A stretch of DNA of 64,000 bases, taken from the NCBI RefSeq assembly GCF_000718555.1, contig NZ_JOAN01000013.1:1-64000 (forward strand). The letters are read 5' to 3'. The stretch is from Micromonospora chokoriensis (GTDB lineage Bacteria > Actinomycetota > Actinomycetes > Mycobacteriales > Micromonosporaceae). The notes below the pieces were generated by a model, which saw only the letters and a list, made by a program, of their open reading frames with translations, ran no database searches and was not told the DNA's origin. Of this stretch, positions 37,918 through 46,624 are shown piece by piece (within the stretch, counting starts at the first letter, position 1; each line of letters opens with the position of its first letter). Position numbers and translations under genes: made by a program.

Positions 37918-38001
37918 GGCGGGTTGCCCGAGCGGCCAATGGGAGCGGACTGTAAATCCGTCGCGAAAGCTTCAGAGGTTCGAATCCTCTACCCGCCACC
38001 A
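37918..38001 (+). tRNA. tRNA-Tyr (GTA)
   Basis: The acceptor stem GGCGGGT (37918-37924) pairs with ACCCGCC (37991-37997), with discriminator A and an encoded CCA ending at 38001. The anticodon GTA is at 37952-37954 in the loop CTGTAAA. The long variable arm marks a class II tRNA, as expected for bacterial tRNA-Tyr, and the T-arm loop reads GTTCGAATC. Its 3' part from 37950 on is duplicated at the right end of the integrated element. Confidence 0.96.
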
Positions 38002-38054
38002 GGTGCAGACACGGCCCCTGACCAGCAGAGATGCTGATCGGGGGCCGTTGTCGT
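37950..38054. repeat. attL, left attachment-site copy
   Basis: 105 bp identical to 58625-58729 except for base 38040 (G here, A on the right). It covers the tRNA-Tyr anticodon-loop 3' side, variable arm, T-arm, acceptor end and the downstream terminator hairpin. It is a long att identity segment typical of tRNA-targeting tyrosine integrases. Confidence 0.93.
38012..38047 (+). terminator. tRNA terminator hairpin
   Basis: CGGCCCCTGACCAGCA pairs with TGCTGATCGGGGGCCG around a GAGA loop, with two mismatches or wobbles. It follows the tRNA by 10 bp and is contained in the att repeat, so a copy also sits at the right end. Confidence 0.8.
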
Positions 38055-38625
38055 TTGTCTGGCCGAGTCCTGCTGAGTCCAGCTGTTGACGACTGGTTGT
38101 GGGCAGATGGTGGGCAGGTCGATCTTGCCTCTCAGGGCTCCTCTGAGGGCTGCAAACGCCCGTGCTCCGGGAGGCCGGCCCAGCGCGATCGCAGCTGGAG
38201 CACCGGCTCAGGCTGCCGCGGTCTTAGCTGGCTGCGTAGGTAGCCCGGGGGCAAGCCAGTCCCGGGGTTGGACTGGCGCGGCAGCCGGAAGCCCTCGCCC
38301 TCGATCAGGTTGACCTGCCAGCTTCCGTGCCGCCTGGCCGTGGTTGGTGCGTCTGATCAGTCGACTTCGGGGCGGCGATCCGGCGGCAGTCGGTGGCTCT
38401 CCGCCCCGGCGCCGCAGGCGGCCGGGGCGGCTTGCCGCCGGCCGGCTCACCGCCCGCGTCGCGCGAAGCGCGGCGCCTTGATCCAAAACAGAAGGAATCG
38501 GCAGCAGCTTGGCGGGGATCATGTCCCCTTCGACTGAAGTGCGAGAATCGTTCACCAGCTGATCCTCGACACCTGAGCGCGCTCGCCGCGCCAGAAGAGT
38601 AAGCGACCTCCCAGCGGTGTGGAGG
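38055..38625. other. Element left end, no confident gene
   Basis: About 570 bp inside the left boundary. No ORF here has believable protein composition (a minus-strand 115-codon ORF at 38208-38555 is Pro/Arg/Ala low complexity). The stretch holds several GC-rich inverted repeats near 38400-38470, including GCCCCGGC paired with GCCGGGGC. A 17-bp word, GTGGGCAGATGGTGGGC at 38099-38115, recurs at 60458-60474 beside the decayed att sequence. It may hold the P-arm binding sites of the integrase. Confidence 0.5.
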
Positions 38626-38799
38626 TCATTGGCGGGCAGCGAGGAGCACTACCAGCATCACGCCCGCAACCGGCGATGCGGCCAGCAGGAGCACACAAAG
38701 ACGCAGAGTCCGCTGCCAGCTCGACAGGGCATCGCCGACCACATCACTGGGCTGCCTACCGCTCACCGATGGCTCCAACTCGCTTGACGGGGACTCCAT
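38626..38799 (-). CDS. Small single-pass membrane protein
   Basis: A 57-residue ORF starting MESPSSELEPSVSGRQPSD, then a membrane helix WQRTLRLCVLLLAASPVAGVMLV close to the C-terminus. The ATG at 38799 follows AGGAAGG at a good distance; the longer reading from 38949 has no support. It is divergent from the GHKL ATPase gene. The layout (soluble head, tail-anchored helix) is one seen in small membrane effectors, but no family is recognised, and a hypothetical membrane protein is all that can be claimed. Confidence 0.45.
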   Translation of the reverse strand: MESPSSELEPSVSGRQPSDVVGDALSSWQRTLRLCVLLLAASPVAGVMLVVLLAARQ

Positions 38800-38961
38800 C
38801 GCCACGCTGCCTTCCTGTTCCGTGTTGACATCGATGTGACTAGCATCTTCAGGAGTCGCAGTTGTCCGGTAGGCGGAAGATGCGTAGCCGCAGCTCACGG
38901 TCCTGTGATTGCGGACATCCCACGTTGTCGCAGCGACAACCTGAGACAAAAGGCGGTGAGG

Positions 38962-41301
38962 ATGGCGCCCCGTCTTGGGCGTAAGGGCGGTAGGCCGTGG
39001 GCACCGCTACTCGACGGGACACCGGACTGCCATCGACTTGCAAGCTGGCTGCGTGAGCGGGTGGACGCGAGCGGTAAGACGCTGCGCGATCTCGGTCACG
39101 AGCTGCCGTACAGCAAAGATGCCATTTCAAGGGCCCTGAACGGCGCGAAGGCACCCGAGTGGAATCTCGTGCGAGCTCTGGTGGGGGCCGTCACGCCAAG
39201 GGAGCGGCATGTAAGGCAATTGGCGGATGCTGAGGCGCGCAGACTGTGGGAGTTGGCCGACAGGTCGTTGCGGCTTGCCGTCAAAGGATCCTCGAACAAC
39301 GGCCAATCGGATTCTGTTCTGTCGCAGGTGACTGGTGAGCTGGTGCGGGCCTATCGGGAGGCCGACGAGTACAGGAGGCAGGCACAACTCGCGACCGAGA
39401 AGAGCCAGGCGCTGGTATCCGGGCTGATCTTCGTTCTCGGCGGCTTCTCCACGACGATCTCGGTCCTCACTGAGGAACGCGACCGGCTGCGCGAGGAATC
39501 CGAGAAAGAGCTGGCGGTCAAGCTCGAGCTGGAGATCAACCGGCGGCAACTGGCGGAGATTGAGCAACGGCTCGTCATCGCCGAGGAGAAGCGGCGGCGG
39601 GCGGAACGGCAACTCGCCCAAGCACAACAGCAGCTGCGCCGTGCCGGCCTGTTGCGAGACCGAGCCACAGAGCAGCAGTCGCGCGTTCTCGAACGCCTGG
39701 TCATGGTCGATTACCCACGGGACAACCCCGACGGAAGAGTCATCGAACCGCCCCGTGACCGGGACGAACCACCCTATACCTTGATGAATACGACCGACGA
39801 GGACGTCGCCGACAAGATCGCACGCGAGGCCGACCGGCTTCTCGGCGATGCGGCCGAGGTGCTCGATGGCCTCGGCCGGCGGTTGGGAGAGTCCGACGAG
39901 AGGCCGGCCTACAGTCCGTCCCTGCGAGCGGTGCCGCACATGGAAACGCACAGCGTGGATCGAGGTGTCATCGCCGCTTTGGGCGGAATCGCTCTGGCCC
40001 CGTGGCAATGTGTCGCGGAACTTGTAGATCTTGCCGTGATGATTCATCGAAGCGCGACGCCGCCGGATGGCGAAGTCGGTCCATTGGCGATAAAGATCGC
40101 TCTTCCCGACCCATCGGATGGACGGGACGCCACTCGAATACGAGTAGCGGACAATGGCCAGGGCCTTTCGGAGCACGAGGTTCGGGAGCTCATCAAGGGA
40201 TCTTGGATCAGGCGGATTCCGCATGCCGTCGACAACACCGTCGGTCTGGGATTCATCTTGAGTGCCGTCCATTTGGGATCGAAAGTCACCGTTCGGTCGA
40301 CTCGGTTGGCCGAAGAACTGTGGACAGAAGCTACTTCCGACCTGCGGACGACTAGCTCTGGTTCGCATTTGAGTGTCCTGGTCAACCGTGATCACGCAGC
40401 AGAGGCAACCATTAGTGGCACAGAATTCATATTCGAAGACCTAAAGCGCGATCTGGTGGAAAGCCTCAAACGTCGACCGCGCCAGCTCGCGACCAAACTT
40501 GGTGACATATACAGTCATCAGATCGACAGCGGCATGATCGAGTTGACAATCAACGGGACTGAGGTAACTCCGCGAAGGCATTGCGTATGGAATGAGAACC
40601 GCAGTGTCGTCCAAGCTGGACTACAGATACCTGCGGTGATTCAGGTGGATCACCGCCTTGACGATCTCCTGATATGCCATGACTGCGACTACAGTCGCGC
40701 CGACGTGGGCGAGGCTGCCCTATGCGAATCATGTGGAGGTGCTTCTTCGCGGCGACAAGAGCGTCGGATCTGGGGCTGGCTCGGGATCCAGCGCTACGTC
40801 GACTCGACCGACTTCGGAATCGATTTCATCAGCCATGGGCGGAAGATCCTGACTAGAGATCGTCGCGCCTTCTCCTGGGAGAATCCCGACACCGGGCAAA
40901 GCGAGGTGGAATATCCCCTGGATGTGCCCCATGCCGGGCGTATCGTTGGCGAGATTCATTGTGACCACGTGAGTGTCAATTACTCGAAGGACGCTTTTCA
41001 GTTCGACAGTAAAGATTGGGCGCTGGTCCTACGCGCCATTAGAGGCGACGGACCGCTCAGGCCGACTATCGCGAGGCGTTTAGGGTATCCCGAGAACACT
41101 TCGCCCCTGGGACTCTTGTTCAAGGGATTCCGGCGCTCCACTCCCGGCCTAAGGTGCCTTGTGCCTGGCGATGGACGAACTGCCATCCACGAGAGGGCAA
41201 GAGAGTGGGGAAGGAGGTTCCATGACGGTGAGGCCGACTATCAGGACGATCGCCTTTGGTATGAAGCGGCGGTAGAACACGATGCGATCAGTCGCATTTA
41301 A
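38962..41301 (+). CDS. HTH–coiled coil–GHKL (MORC/MutL-like) ATPase
   Basis: A 779-residue protein. Residues about 25-85 are a helix-turn-helix of the type common in actinobacterial regulators (GKTLRDLGHELPYSKDAISRALNG). Residues about 140-270 are a long charged coiled coil. A GHKL ATPase domain of the MORC/MutL style follows: N-box region VAELVDLAVMIH near 350, the Asp motif RVADNGQGLS near 397, and the GLGF lid motif near 430. The Asn that normally binds magnesium in the N-box (E-L-V-D-N) is Leu here. A CHDC...CESC zinc-ribbon-like insert lies near 571-590. It starts at ATG 38962; GTG at 38836 would add 42 unlikely residues. It converges with the nuclease operon. Function unknown; defence or DNA-structure sensing is inferred. 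Confidence 0.75.
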   Translation: MAPRLGRKGGRPWAPLLDGTPDCHRLASWLRERVDASGKTLRDLGHELPYSKDAISRALNGAKAPEWNLVRALVGAVTPRERHVRQLADAEARRLWELADRSLRLAVKGSSNNGQSDSVLSQVTGELVRAYREADEYRRQAQLATEKSQALVSGLIFVLGGFSTTISVLTEERDRLREESEKELAVKLELEINRRQLAEIEQRLVIAEEKRRRAERQLAQAQQQLRRAGLLRDRATEQQSRVLERLVMVDYPRDNPDGRVIEPPRDRDEPPYTLMNTTDEDVADKIAREADRLLGDAAEVLDGLGRRLGESDERPAYSPSLRAVPHMETHSVDRGVIAALGGIALAPWQCVAELVDLAVMIHRSATPPDGEVGPLAIKIALPDPSDGRDATRIRVADNGQGLSEHEVRELIKGSWIRRIPHAVDNTVGLGFILSAVHLGSKVTVRSTRLAEELWTEATSDLRTTSSGSHLSVLVNRDHAAEATISGTEFIFEDLKRDLVESLKRRPRQLATKLGDIYSHQIDSGMIELTINGTEVTPRRHCVWNENRSVVQAGLQIPAVIQVDHRLDDLLICHDCDYSRADVGEAALCESCGGASSRRQERRIWGWLGIQRYVDSTDFGIDFISHGRKILTRDRRAFSWENPDTGQSEVEYPLDVPHAGRIVGEIHCDHVSVNYSKDAFQFDSKDWALVLRAIRGDGPLRPTIARRLGYPENTSPLGLLFKGFRRSTPGLRCLVPGDGRTAIHERAREWGRRFHDGEADYQDDRLWYEAAVEHDAISRI

Positions 41302-41510
41302 TGAGCGCTGCCCTGCAGGAAGGCGGGTTATGGAGGATGCCGGCCTGGTGCCCAAGCGCCCTCTAACCGCGACGGGAGCCCTCCTTCCCGCGCTCGGGAC
41401 GGGTAATCTCCTGGGCTGAATGGCGTTACGATATTAGTAATCCGACTGCCTGCCGGCCTCGAACCTGACGCGCCGAAATCGTCAGATCTGTTGCTCATCA
41501 CGTTGCATAG

Positions 41511-43631
41511 CTATCTCATGTCCGAGGGCTTCGTTCGGCTACCTGGCACCTGAACTGTGATGATGTGTCTCGGTGTACGGTCTCCCTCGATGTCGAACGT
41601 GGTATGCCCAATCAACTCGCTCAGGTGCGGCGCAGGCCCTGTCGGATCGAACGCCTTGTGTCGTAGGGCGACGAGGAACCCGATTCGGATGTCGGTACCC
41701 TGATAGGCTGCGGCCTGTTTGAGGTAGGCAGTCTTGTCGCTCATGGGCACTTTGGTTGAATCGACCTTCATCTCGATATGGATCGCAAAGCCGTCGAACT
41801 TGAGCCGCAGATCAATACGTCCGCCCGCAACATGCTGGACTTCGTATTCAACGGTTGATCCGAGGTCACTCAGCGTGAGGTAGCCATCGAGATCATGGTG
41901 GATGCTGTCTTCTTTGGCCGCAGGGTCAAACAGGTATGGGAACCGGTCGGATTGCCTATTTGTTCGCGTCGTTACGAATCGGATTACGATTCGTAAGAGC
42001 TCGTCGATTGTGATTGCCGCTTCGTGCCGGTAGTCGGGGCTTGAAGCGAGGGCAGCTCGAATACGCGAGAAGATTTCCGTCTCGATCAAGTTGAGGCTGC
42101 GTCTACCAATAGTCCGGTCGTCAATCGCTCGGGCGAGTTCGCCTAGGGTGACTTCCGATAGCGTTCCAAGGTCGTTGGCCGCTCTTGATCCGGCTGGAAC
42201 GAGTTGGCTAAGTGGCGGCGGCAGCGGCATGTCTGCCGTACCGCCGCCGCCTTTTCCCTGACCAGCTCCGCCAAGGGCGTGCGATCGAGCAGCAGTCAGG
42301 ACTGCGCGAGCCGCCTCAAGTTGCTCGGACAGGATGACCTGCTGGTCGACGGTGGTAGCTGCACTAACTCGTTGTTCAAGCTCCTCAGTGTGATCTTCGA
42401 GGTTGCTTAGTAGGCCAGCGGTTCTGGCGAACCCCGTTTCGATGATCGGCTGCACGAGGCTTAAAAGTCCATCGATATCGTCTTCGCGGCGTACGACTTC
42501 CACTGAGCGGGAACCAACGTAGATCTGCAATAGGTGGTCCACGACTACTGCAGCTTTGTAAAAGCTGTTGCGGTCAAATTCTTGTCGAAGCCTCCCTAAG
42601 TCGTCGGCTAATCGGCTCCAAGCAGCAAGTGCTGCTCGTTTCGGGTCGCCGTACCAGTGATTCAGCCCGATCGACGTGACGTTGATCCTGCGGACGCGTT
42701 CGCTAAGGTGCTCGAGAGCTTGCGGCTCGAGGTGCGGCGTTGCCAGGGATGTGACGGTTGGGGGCACCCCTGATTGCTGGAGTAATGAAAGCAGGAGTTG
42801 TACGACGGCGAGCAGAATGTCCGCGTCTTCGCGCTCGTAGTTGTCTCGAGCGGTGTCTAGGTACGCCGCGGATGCTTCGAGGTGCATGGCCATCGCTGCT
42901 AGGTCGGATGCGCGGAGTGCATCAATCAGTTCGATTCCAGCTAATGCCCATGCAGCATCGGATGCAACATCTTCCGGGTCCACGTCGTGCTGAACTGCGC
43001 CCGAGGGCCTGTCCATGCCGGCGACTAACCGAACTACACGGGCTAGGGACGCTGCATGCGGCCAGTGGTCGACGACGGTACCTACCGCCCGAATGACAGC
43101 TATTGCGACTGGCTTTGGGGCAGGTGCGTCGAACTTCTTCAGGAGTGCAAACAGGTCGAATGGCGGGTCATCGTCGGTGAGGCTCAGCCGAGTGAGCCCT
43201 TCGAGGGCATCCGCTGCTCGCTGGGCCGCTCGATCGGTCGGGTTGAGGAGTTTACAGAAGCTTCTGACTATATCCTCGAGCTCCGTCGCTAGGCCGATTC
43301 GGGACTCGGCAAGAGCTGCAGGACAGCTCAGTAGGGTGTTGAGGCTGTCGGCGAAGACGGAGGGGTTCTTGGTTCGCGTTATGGCTGTGGTGACCGCACT
43401 CATCGCAGCGGTGTAGGCGCTTGTTCGGTTGGCGGGGTCGGCTGCGTCCTGTACGACCAGCGCGACGAGCGGGGTGAGTACGGCGCTGTCGGCCATCGCC
43501 GCGCCGTCGGAGGCGACGCGTTCCCAGCCGCCGAGGCTGGTTAGTGCGTTGATGTCCGGGGGACGGCCTGGAGCTTTGGCAAGCAATATCATGAGGTCGC
43601 CGGCAAGGTCGGTGGACGATGGGTTTGTCAT
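41511..43631 (-). CDS. Long helical protein with C-terminal PD-(D/E)XK-like nuclease domain
   Basis: A 706-residue protein, last gene of a three-gene minus-strand unit. Residues 1 to about 540 are helical and HEAT-like in composition (many ALxxL repeats). From about 560 on comes an alpha/beta domain: IHHDLDGYLTLSDLGSTVEYEVQHVAG, then the Asp in GGRIDLRLKF near 605, then beta strand and E-x-K in HIEMKVDSTK near 620, then GIRIGF-like strand DIRIGFLVALRHK. This D...ExK spacing fits PD-(D/E)XK nucleases. It is probably the effector of the unit: DNA cleavage is inferred, not shown. It starts at ATG 43631, 78 bp after the ATPase gene. Confidence 0.68.
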   Translation of the reverse strand: MTNPSSTDLAGDLMILLAKAPGRPPDINALTSLGGWERVASDGAAMADSAVLTPLVALVVQDAADPANRTSAYTAAMSAVTTAITRTKNPSVFADSLNTLLSCPAALAESRIGLATELEDIVRSFCKLLNPTDRAAQRAADALEGLTRLSLTDDDPPFDLFALLKKFDAPAPKPVAIAVIRAVGTVVDHWPHAASLARVVRLVAGMDRPSGAVQHDVDPEDVASDAAWALAGIELIDALRASDLAAMAMHLEASAAYLDTARDNYEREDADILLAVVQLLLSLLQQSGVPPTVTSLATPHLEPQALEHLSERVRRINVTSIGLNHWYGDPKRAALAAWSRLADDLGRLRQEFDRNSFYKAAVVVDHLLQIYVGSRSVEVVRREDDIDGLLSLVQPIIETGFARTAGLLSNLEDHTEELEQRVSAATTVDQQVILSEQLEAARAVLTAARSHALGGAGQGKGGGGTADMPLPPPLSQLVPAGSRAANDLGTLSEVTLGELARAIDDRTIGRRSLNLIETEIFSRIRAALASSPDYRHEAAITIDELLRIVIRFVTTRTNRQSDRFPYLFDPAAKEDSIHHDLDGYLTLSDLGSTVEYEVQHVAGGRIDLRLKFDGFAIHIEMKVDSTKVPMSDKTAYLKQAAAYQGTDIRIGFLVALRHKAFDPTGPAPHLSELIGHTTFDIEGDRTPRHIITVQVPGSRTKPSDMR

Positions 43632-43709
43632 GCGTCCCTCCTCGAGCCTGGCTTGTGCTGCGAGCCTAGTGTGGGATCTTGGACTTCCGCGCGGCGAGTT
43701 TGCCAGTTG

Positions 43710-45899
43710 TCACCACACGTAGTTGTCGCCTTCGGCTACCACCCTGCTGGCGGCGGGGAGGAGCGCAACGAGGGGGCCGGCGTTGCGGGTCGCTACGAAG
43801 ATCTGCATCTCAGCCTCTTGTGCGACTGCTTGGAGTGCTTCGACCATTGTCGCGAGGTCTGCTTCGGGCATTTCTTCTGCTGCCGGGGAATCCAGGACGA
43901 GCAGGCCGGGGTGTCGGCCGATGTTGTTTGCGTAACCATGCTTAACGAGTGCGATGGCAGTGGCGATCTTGACGCGGAGCTTTTCGCCTTCAGTAAGGTC
44001 GGTGTATGTGACAGTCCGGGCGCCCTTGAGCATCGACATGCTCGCAGCGCCGTTTAGCCTGACGCGGCTGAGGTTGCTGGCCCCGAAGCTGTCCGCTAGG
44101 CGCTCGACGTCGGTGGAAATTAGCTTGAGTAGCGGGTCTTGTTCATCTTTTACCCACTTTTGGAGTATCTGTTCTGCGGCACCTGCCACGGCTGCACGTA
44201 CGGGGTCAACCGGATCGATGAGGGTGGGGTCGCTCGACTGGGTCAGTGCATCGAGGGCACCTTCAGCGCGCGCTAGCTCGATTTCCAAAGTTCGGCGGCT
44301 CTCGGCTGCGCGCAGCCGACCACGGCTGGCTTCGGCTTCTGCCGCAGCGGTGTCGCGTTGGGTAGCGAGGTCGCGGATCTGCTGCTGGAGAATCGTCGTT
44401 CGTTGTTCAGCGGCGCTGAGCGCTGCCGTAGCCGCCTCAATTTCGTCGATGGGGCCATCATCGCCCGTATCAGCGGTTATGGCCCCGGTCATGAGCGCCG
44501 AGGTGACTGCTGTGGGTACCGATGCGGCGACAATTACGTCAGACTCGAGCGCCTCAAGATTGAGGCTACTCGTGCAGACCGAGCATTCGTGTTTGGTGGG
44601 CTCAGCCGCCTGTCGCTCGGCTGTCACTTCGGCTGCGCAACGCGGACAGACGCTGGGGCGCATGCGGTGGAAGAATCTGGTCGCAAGCGCGGTTTCGTGC
44701 TTGGTGTGGCGACGGGCTTTAGCAGCTCTGAGCTGCTGTCGCGCAGTATCGGCGAGTTCTGCTTGCGCAATCAGCTTGCCTTCGAGCAGATGCACCTGCC
44801 GTGCGAGCTCGGAGGCCCGAGTCGAGAGGTTCAGTACGGTCTTCAGGTCAGAATCCTCCGCCGGGAGCGCGGCAACCTTTTCTTTCACTGCGTCGACTGT
44901 TTGCTGGGCGTTCAAACGGTTTTGACGCACTGCGTCCCCAGCGGCTATTGCTTTCGCCGCCGCAGAAGACTGCTCGGCCTCCATCCCGCGTCTGGCGGTC
45001 GTCGCGGCGGCTTGGGCGGGTGCCCACTCGGTACCGACGAACATTTGCATCATTCGGATGCCAAGGGTTTGTTCGTTGCCGACGATGGGGTCTAGCTGGT
45101 TGGCGCGGACGACGAAGGCGCTTGAGTAGGCCGGCCATGCGTGCATGCGCTTCTGGGTGTTAGTCCAGACAGGAATGTGCTCCAGATGGAGGCGGGGCAT
45201 CATGAGCGAGCCCATTACCGTTCCGAAGTCGTCGCCGTCAAACTCGCCCAAAACGTGGGGCCTGTCGGGCACACCGACGTCGCCGAGCTTGACCACCTGC
45301 CCCGTCGCGTGGCCGTCCCGGCTGTCGAAGGTGACCTGCAGCCGCTCGGGGCCGACGGTCCAATCGACTTCGACGTGTTGTATCCATTGTTTGATGTCAT
45401 CCTGGAACCTTGCACACCTACCGGTTAACGACCACATGAGGACGTTGAGTATTGTCGACTTGCCACGCAGGTTGCGACCTGAGCCGATTCCATTGACGCC
45501 GGCTTGCGGGCGCCACTGGAAGCTGAAGGGTACGGGGACGAGTCGTATGGGCGACGCGTCCTCGTCTTCGGACGTCTGCACCTCGTCTGGCTCGTCGCCG
45601 AACAAGATGGAAATGTCATCCTCGGCCGCTCCGGTGATGCTGGTCTGGTTATGGTAAGCGCCTTCAGTGACCTCGATGGCGTCGCGGCCATGAGCGTCGG
45701 GATGTGTCGGCTTGAGTAGCTTGGTCCCGCTGAAGTGGATGCGCGCAACGCGAAGCGGCACTGGAATCGCTTTGGTCGCCGAGGCTGGGACCTTGAGGTC
45801 TTCCAGGATCGCGTCGACTTCGTCCGCAGCGAGAAGGTGTCGTCTGTCGCCACGCCGCCTGGCGAGGATCCCGACGATCTCTTCGGCAAGGGTGCTCAC
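43710..45899 (-). CDS. Rad50/SMC-like ABC ATPase with central zinc-binding CxxC pairs
   Basis: A 729-residue ABC ATPase of the SMC/Rad50 type. The Walker A GRNLRGKST is at 141-149, late for the family because of a 130-residue N-terminal extension. Coiled coil runs about 300-405 and 485-560. At the tip, CPRC (418-421) and CSVC (439-442) form a four-Cys zinc ribbon rather than the single CxxC of a Rad50 hook. The ABC signature is LTEGEKLRVK (635-644) and Walker B is LLVLDSP with acidic residues after it. It starts at GTG, overlapping the preceding gene by 4 bp (GTGA). It matches the ATPase of ABC three-component and Lamassu-like systems in architecture. Confidence 0.78.
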   Translation of the reverse strand: MSTLAEEIVGILARRRGDRRHLLAADEVDAILEDLKVPASATKAIPVPLRVARIHFSGTKLLKPTHPDAHGRDAIEVTEGAYHNQTSITGAAEDDISILFGDEPDEVQTSEDEDASPIRLVPVPFSFQWRPQAGVNGIGSGRNLRGKSTILNVLMWSLTGRCARFQDDIKQWIQHVEVDWTVGPERLQVTFDSRDGHATGQVVKLGDVGVPDRPHVLGEFDGDDFGTVMGSLMMPRLHLEHIPVWTNTQKRMHAWPAYSSAFVVRANQLDPIVGNEQTLGIRMMQMFVGTEWAPAQAAATTARRGMEAEQSSAAAKAIAAGDAVRQNRLNAQQTVDAVKEKVAALPAEDSDLKTVLNLSTRASELARQVHLLEGKLIAQAELADTARQQLRAAKARRHTKHETALATRFFHRMRPSVCPRCAAEVTAERQAAEPTKHECSVCTSSLNLEALESDVIVAASVPTAVTSALMTGAITADTGDDGPIDEIEAATAALSAAEQRTTILQQQIRDLATQRDTAAAEAEASRGRLRAAESRRTLEIELARAEGALDALTQSSDPTLIDPVDPVRAAVAGAAEQILQKWVKDEQDPLLKLISTDVERLADSFGASNLSRVRLNGAASMSMLKGARTVTYTDLTEGEKLRVKIATAIALVKHGYANNIGRHPGLLVLDSPAAEEMPEADLATMVEALQAVAQEAEMQIFVATRNAGPLVALLPAASRVVAEGDNYVW

Positions 45900-46624
45900 G
45901 CATAACCTCCGGTGCTGTCTGCGCTAGCAGCGACAGTCGTTCTCGATTGGGTCAGCGCAGATGCCCTGAGAGCGGCGAGACGTTGCTGCACCCGGGGGGC
46001 GATTGGGGCGATATCGAGGCCTAGCTCTGTACCCGCGTAGGTGGCTTGCTGATACTGCCGGTCTTTCAGACGCTGACCGACATCATCGCCGGCAACAAGT
46101 TTCACCCGCTTCACCTGTTTCGCGTACCAGCCGAGCAAGGGCTCCTCTGCCAATTCGACGGCTGCGTTGGCACCCGCCTGCGTCAGGAAGAACTGGTTGC
46201 GCTGGCTCTTTTTGCCTGGCTGCCCAGTTCGCTGGAGCATTGCGAGACCGTATGTCTCAAGCATGGCGAATGCATCGTCGAGCTGTTCGTAGGCGCCAAA
46301 GAACCAGCGCGGCATCGGGTACCAGCGAAGGTCTGGCTCGGGGTCATTGAGCAACGACCATGCGACTTTGAGGTGATCGTCATGGATCTTTCCCGCCTCA
46401 ACCAACGTCACCAGCTCATCGGCGAGGTAGTCCGGGTTGCGCATCCAGAAGTCCATGGCTTGGAGTCTCAGTTCGCTACGGATAACCCTCACAGCGTTCG
46501 TCGGATCGCCGTCCCGTACGGGTTCTCCGCACTCGGCAAGCAAAACCAACACACGAACGGCGTGTTGCGTCCTGGTCGCGGCAGGCCGCCCCTCGGCGCC
46601 CGCGGCACCTGCGGCTTCGGTCAT
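45896..46624 (-). CDS. Small helical protein, probable middle component of an ABC three-component system
   Basis: A 242-residue protein, first gene of the unit. After a low-complexity N-terminus, the segment SELRLQAMDFWMRNPDYLADELVTLVEAGKI and the later winged-helix-like FFLTQAGANAAVELAEEPLLGWYAKQVKRVKLVAG resemble middle-component proteins encoded beside SMC-like ATPases in ABC-3C systems (recalled, not checked). The ATG at 46624 (MTEAAGAAG) is chosen behind GGAAGTGGG; the longer reading from 46744 has no ribosome site. Its stop overlaps the ATPase start, so it is the likely promoter-proximal adaptor. The promoter should lie in the 280-bp gap upstream. Confidence 0.55.
   Translation of the reverse strand: MTEAAGAAGAEGRPAATRTQHAVRVLVLLAECGEPVRDGDPTNAVRVIRSELRLQAMDFWMRNPDYLADELVTLVEAGKIHDDHLKVAWSLLNDPEPDLRWYPMPRWFFGAYEQLDDAFAMLETYGLAMLQRTGQPGKKSQRNQFFLTQAGANAAVELAEEPLLGWYAKQVKRVKLVAGDDVGQRLKDRQYQQATYAGTELGLDIAPIAPRVQQRLAALRASALTQSRTTVAASADSTGGYA

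Noticed and set aside
38208..38555. 115-codon ORF near the left end of the element
   Set aside because: Low-complexity Pro/Arg/Ala sequence over GC-rich hairpins and no ribosome site.
43710..45899. Wadjet-type MukB/JetC subunit
   Set aside because: The protein is shorter than JetC, has a zinc-ribbon tip and a late Walker A, and no toprim JetD or JetA partner is encoded nearby.
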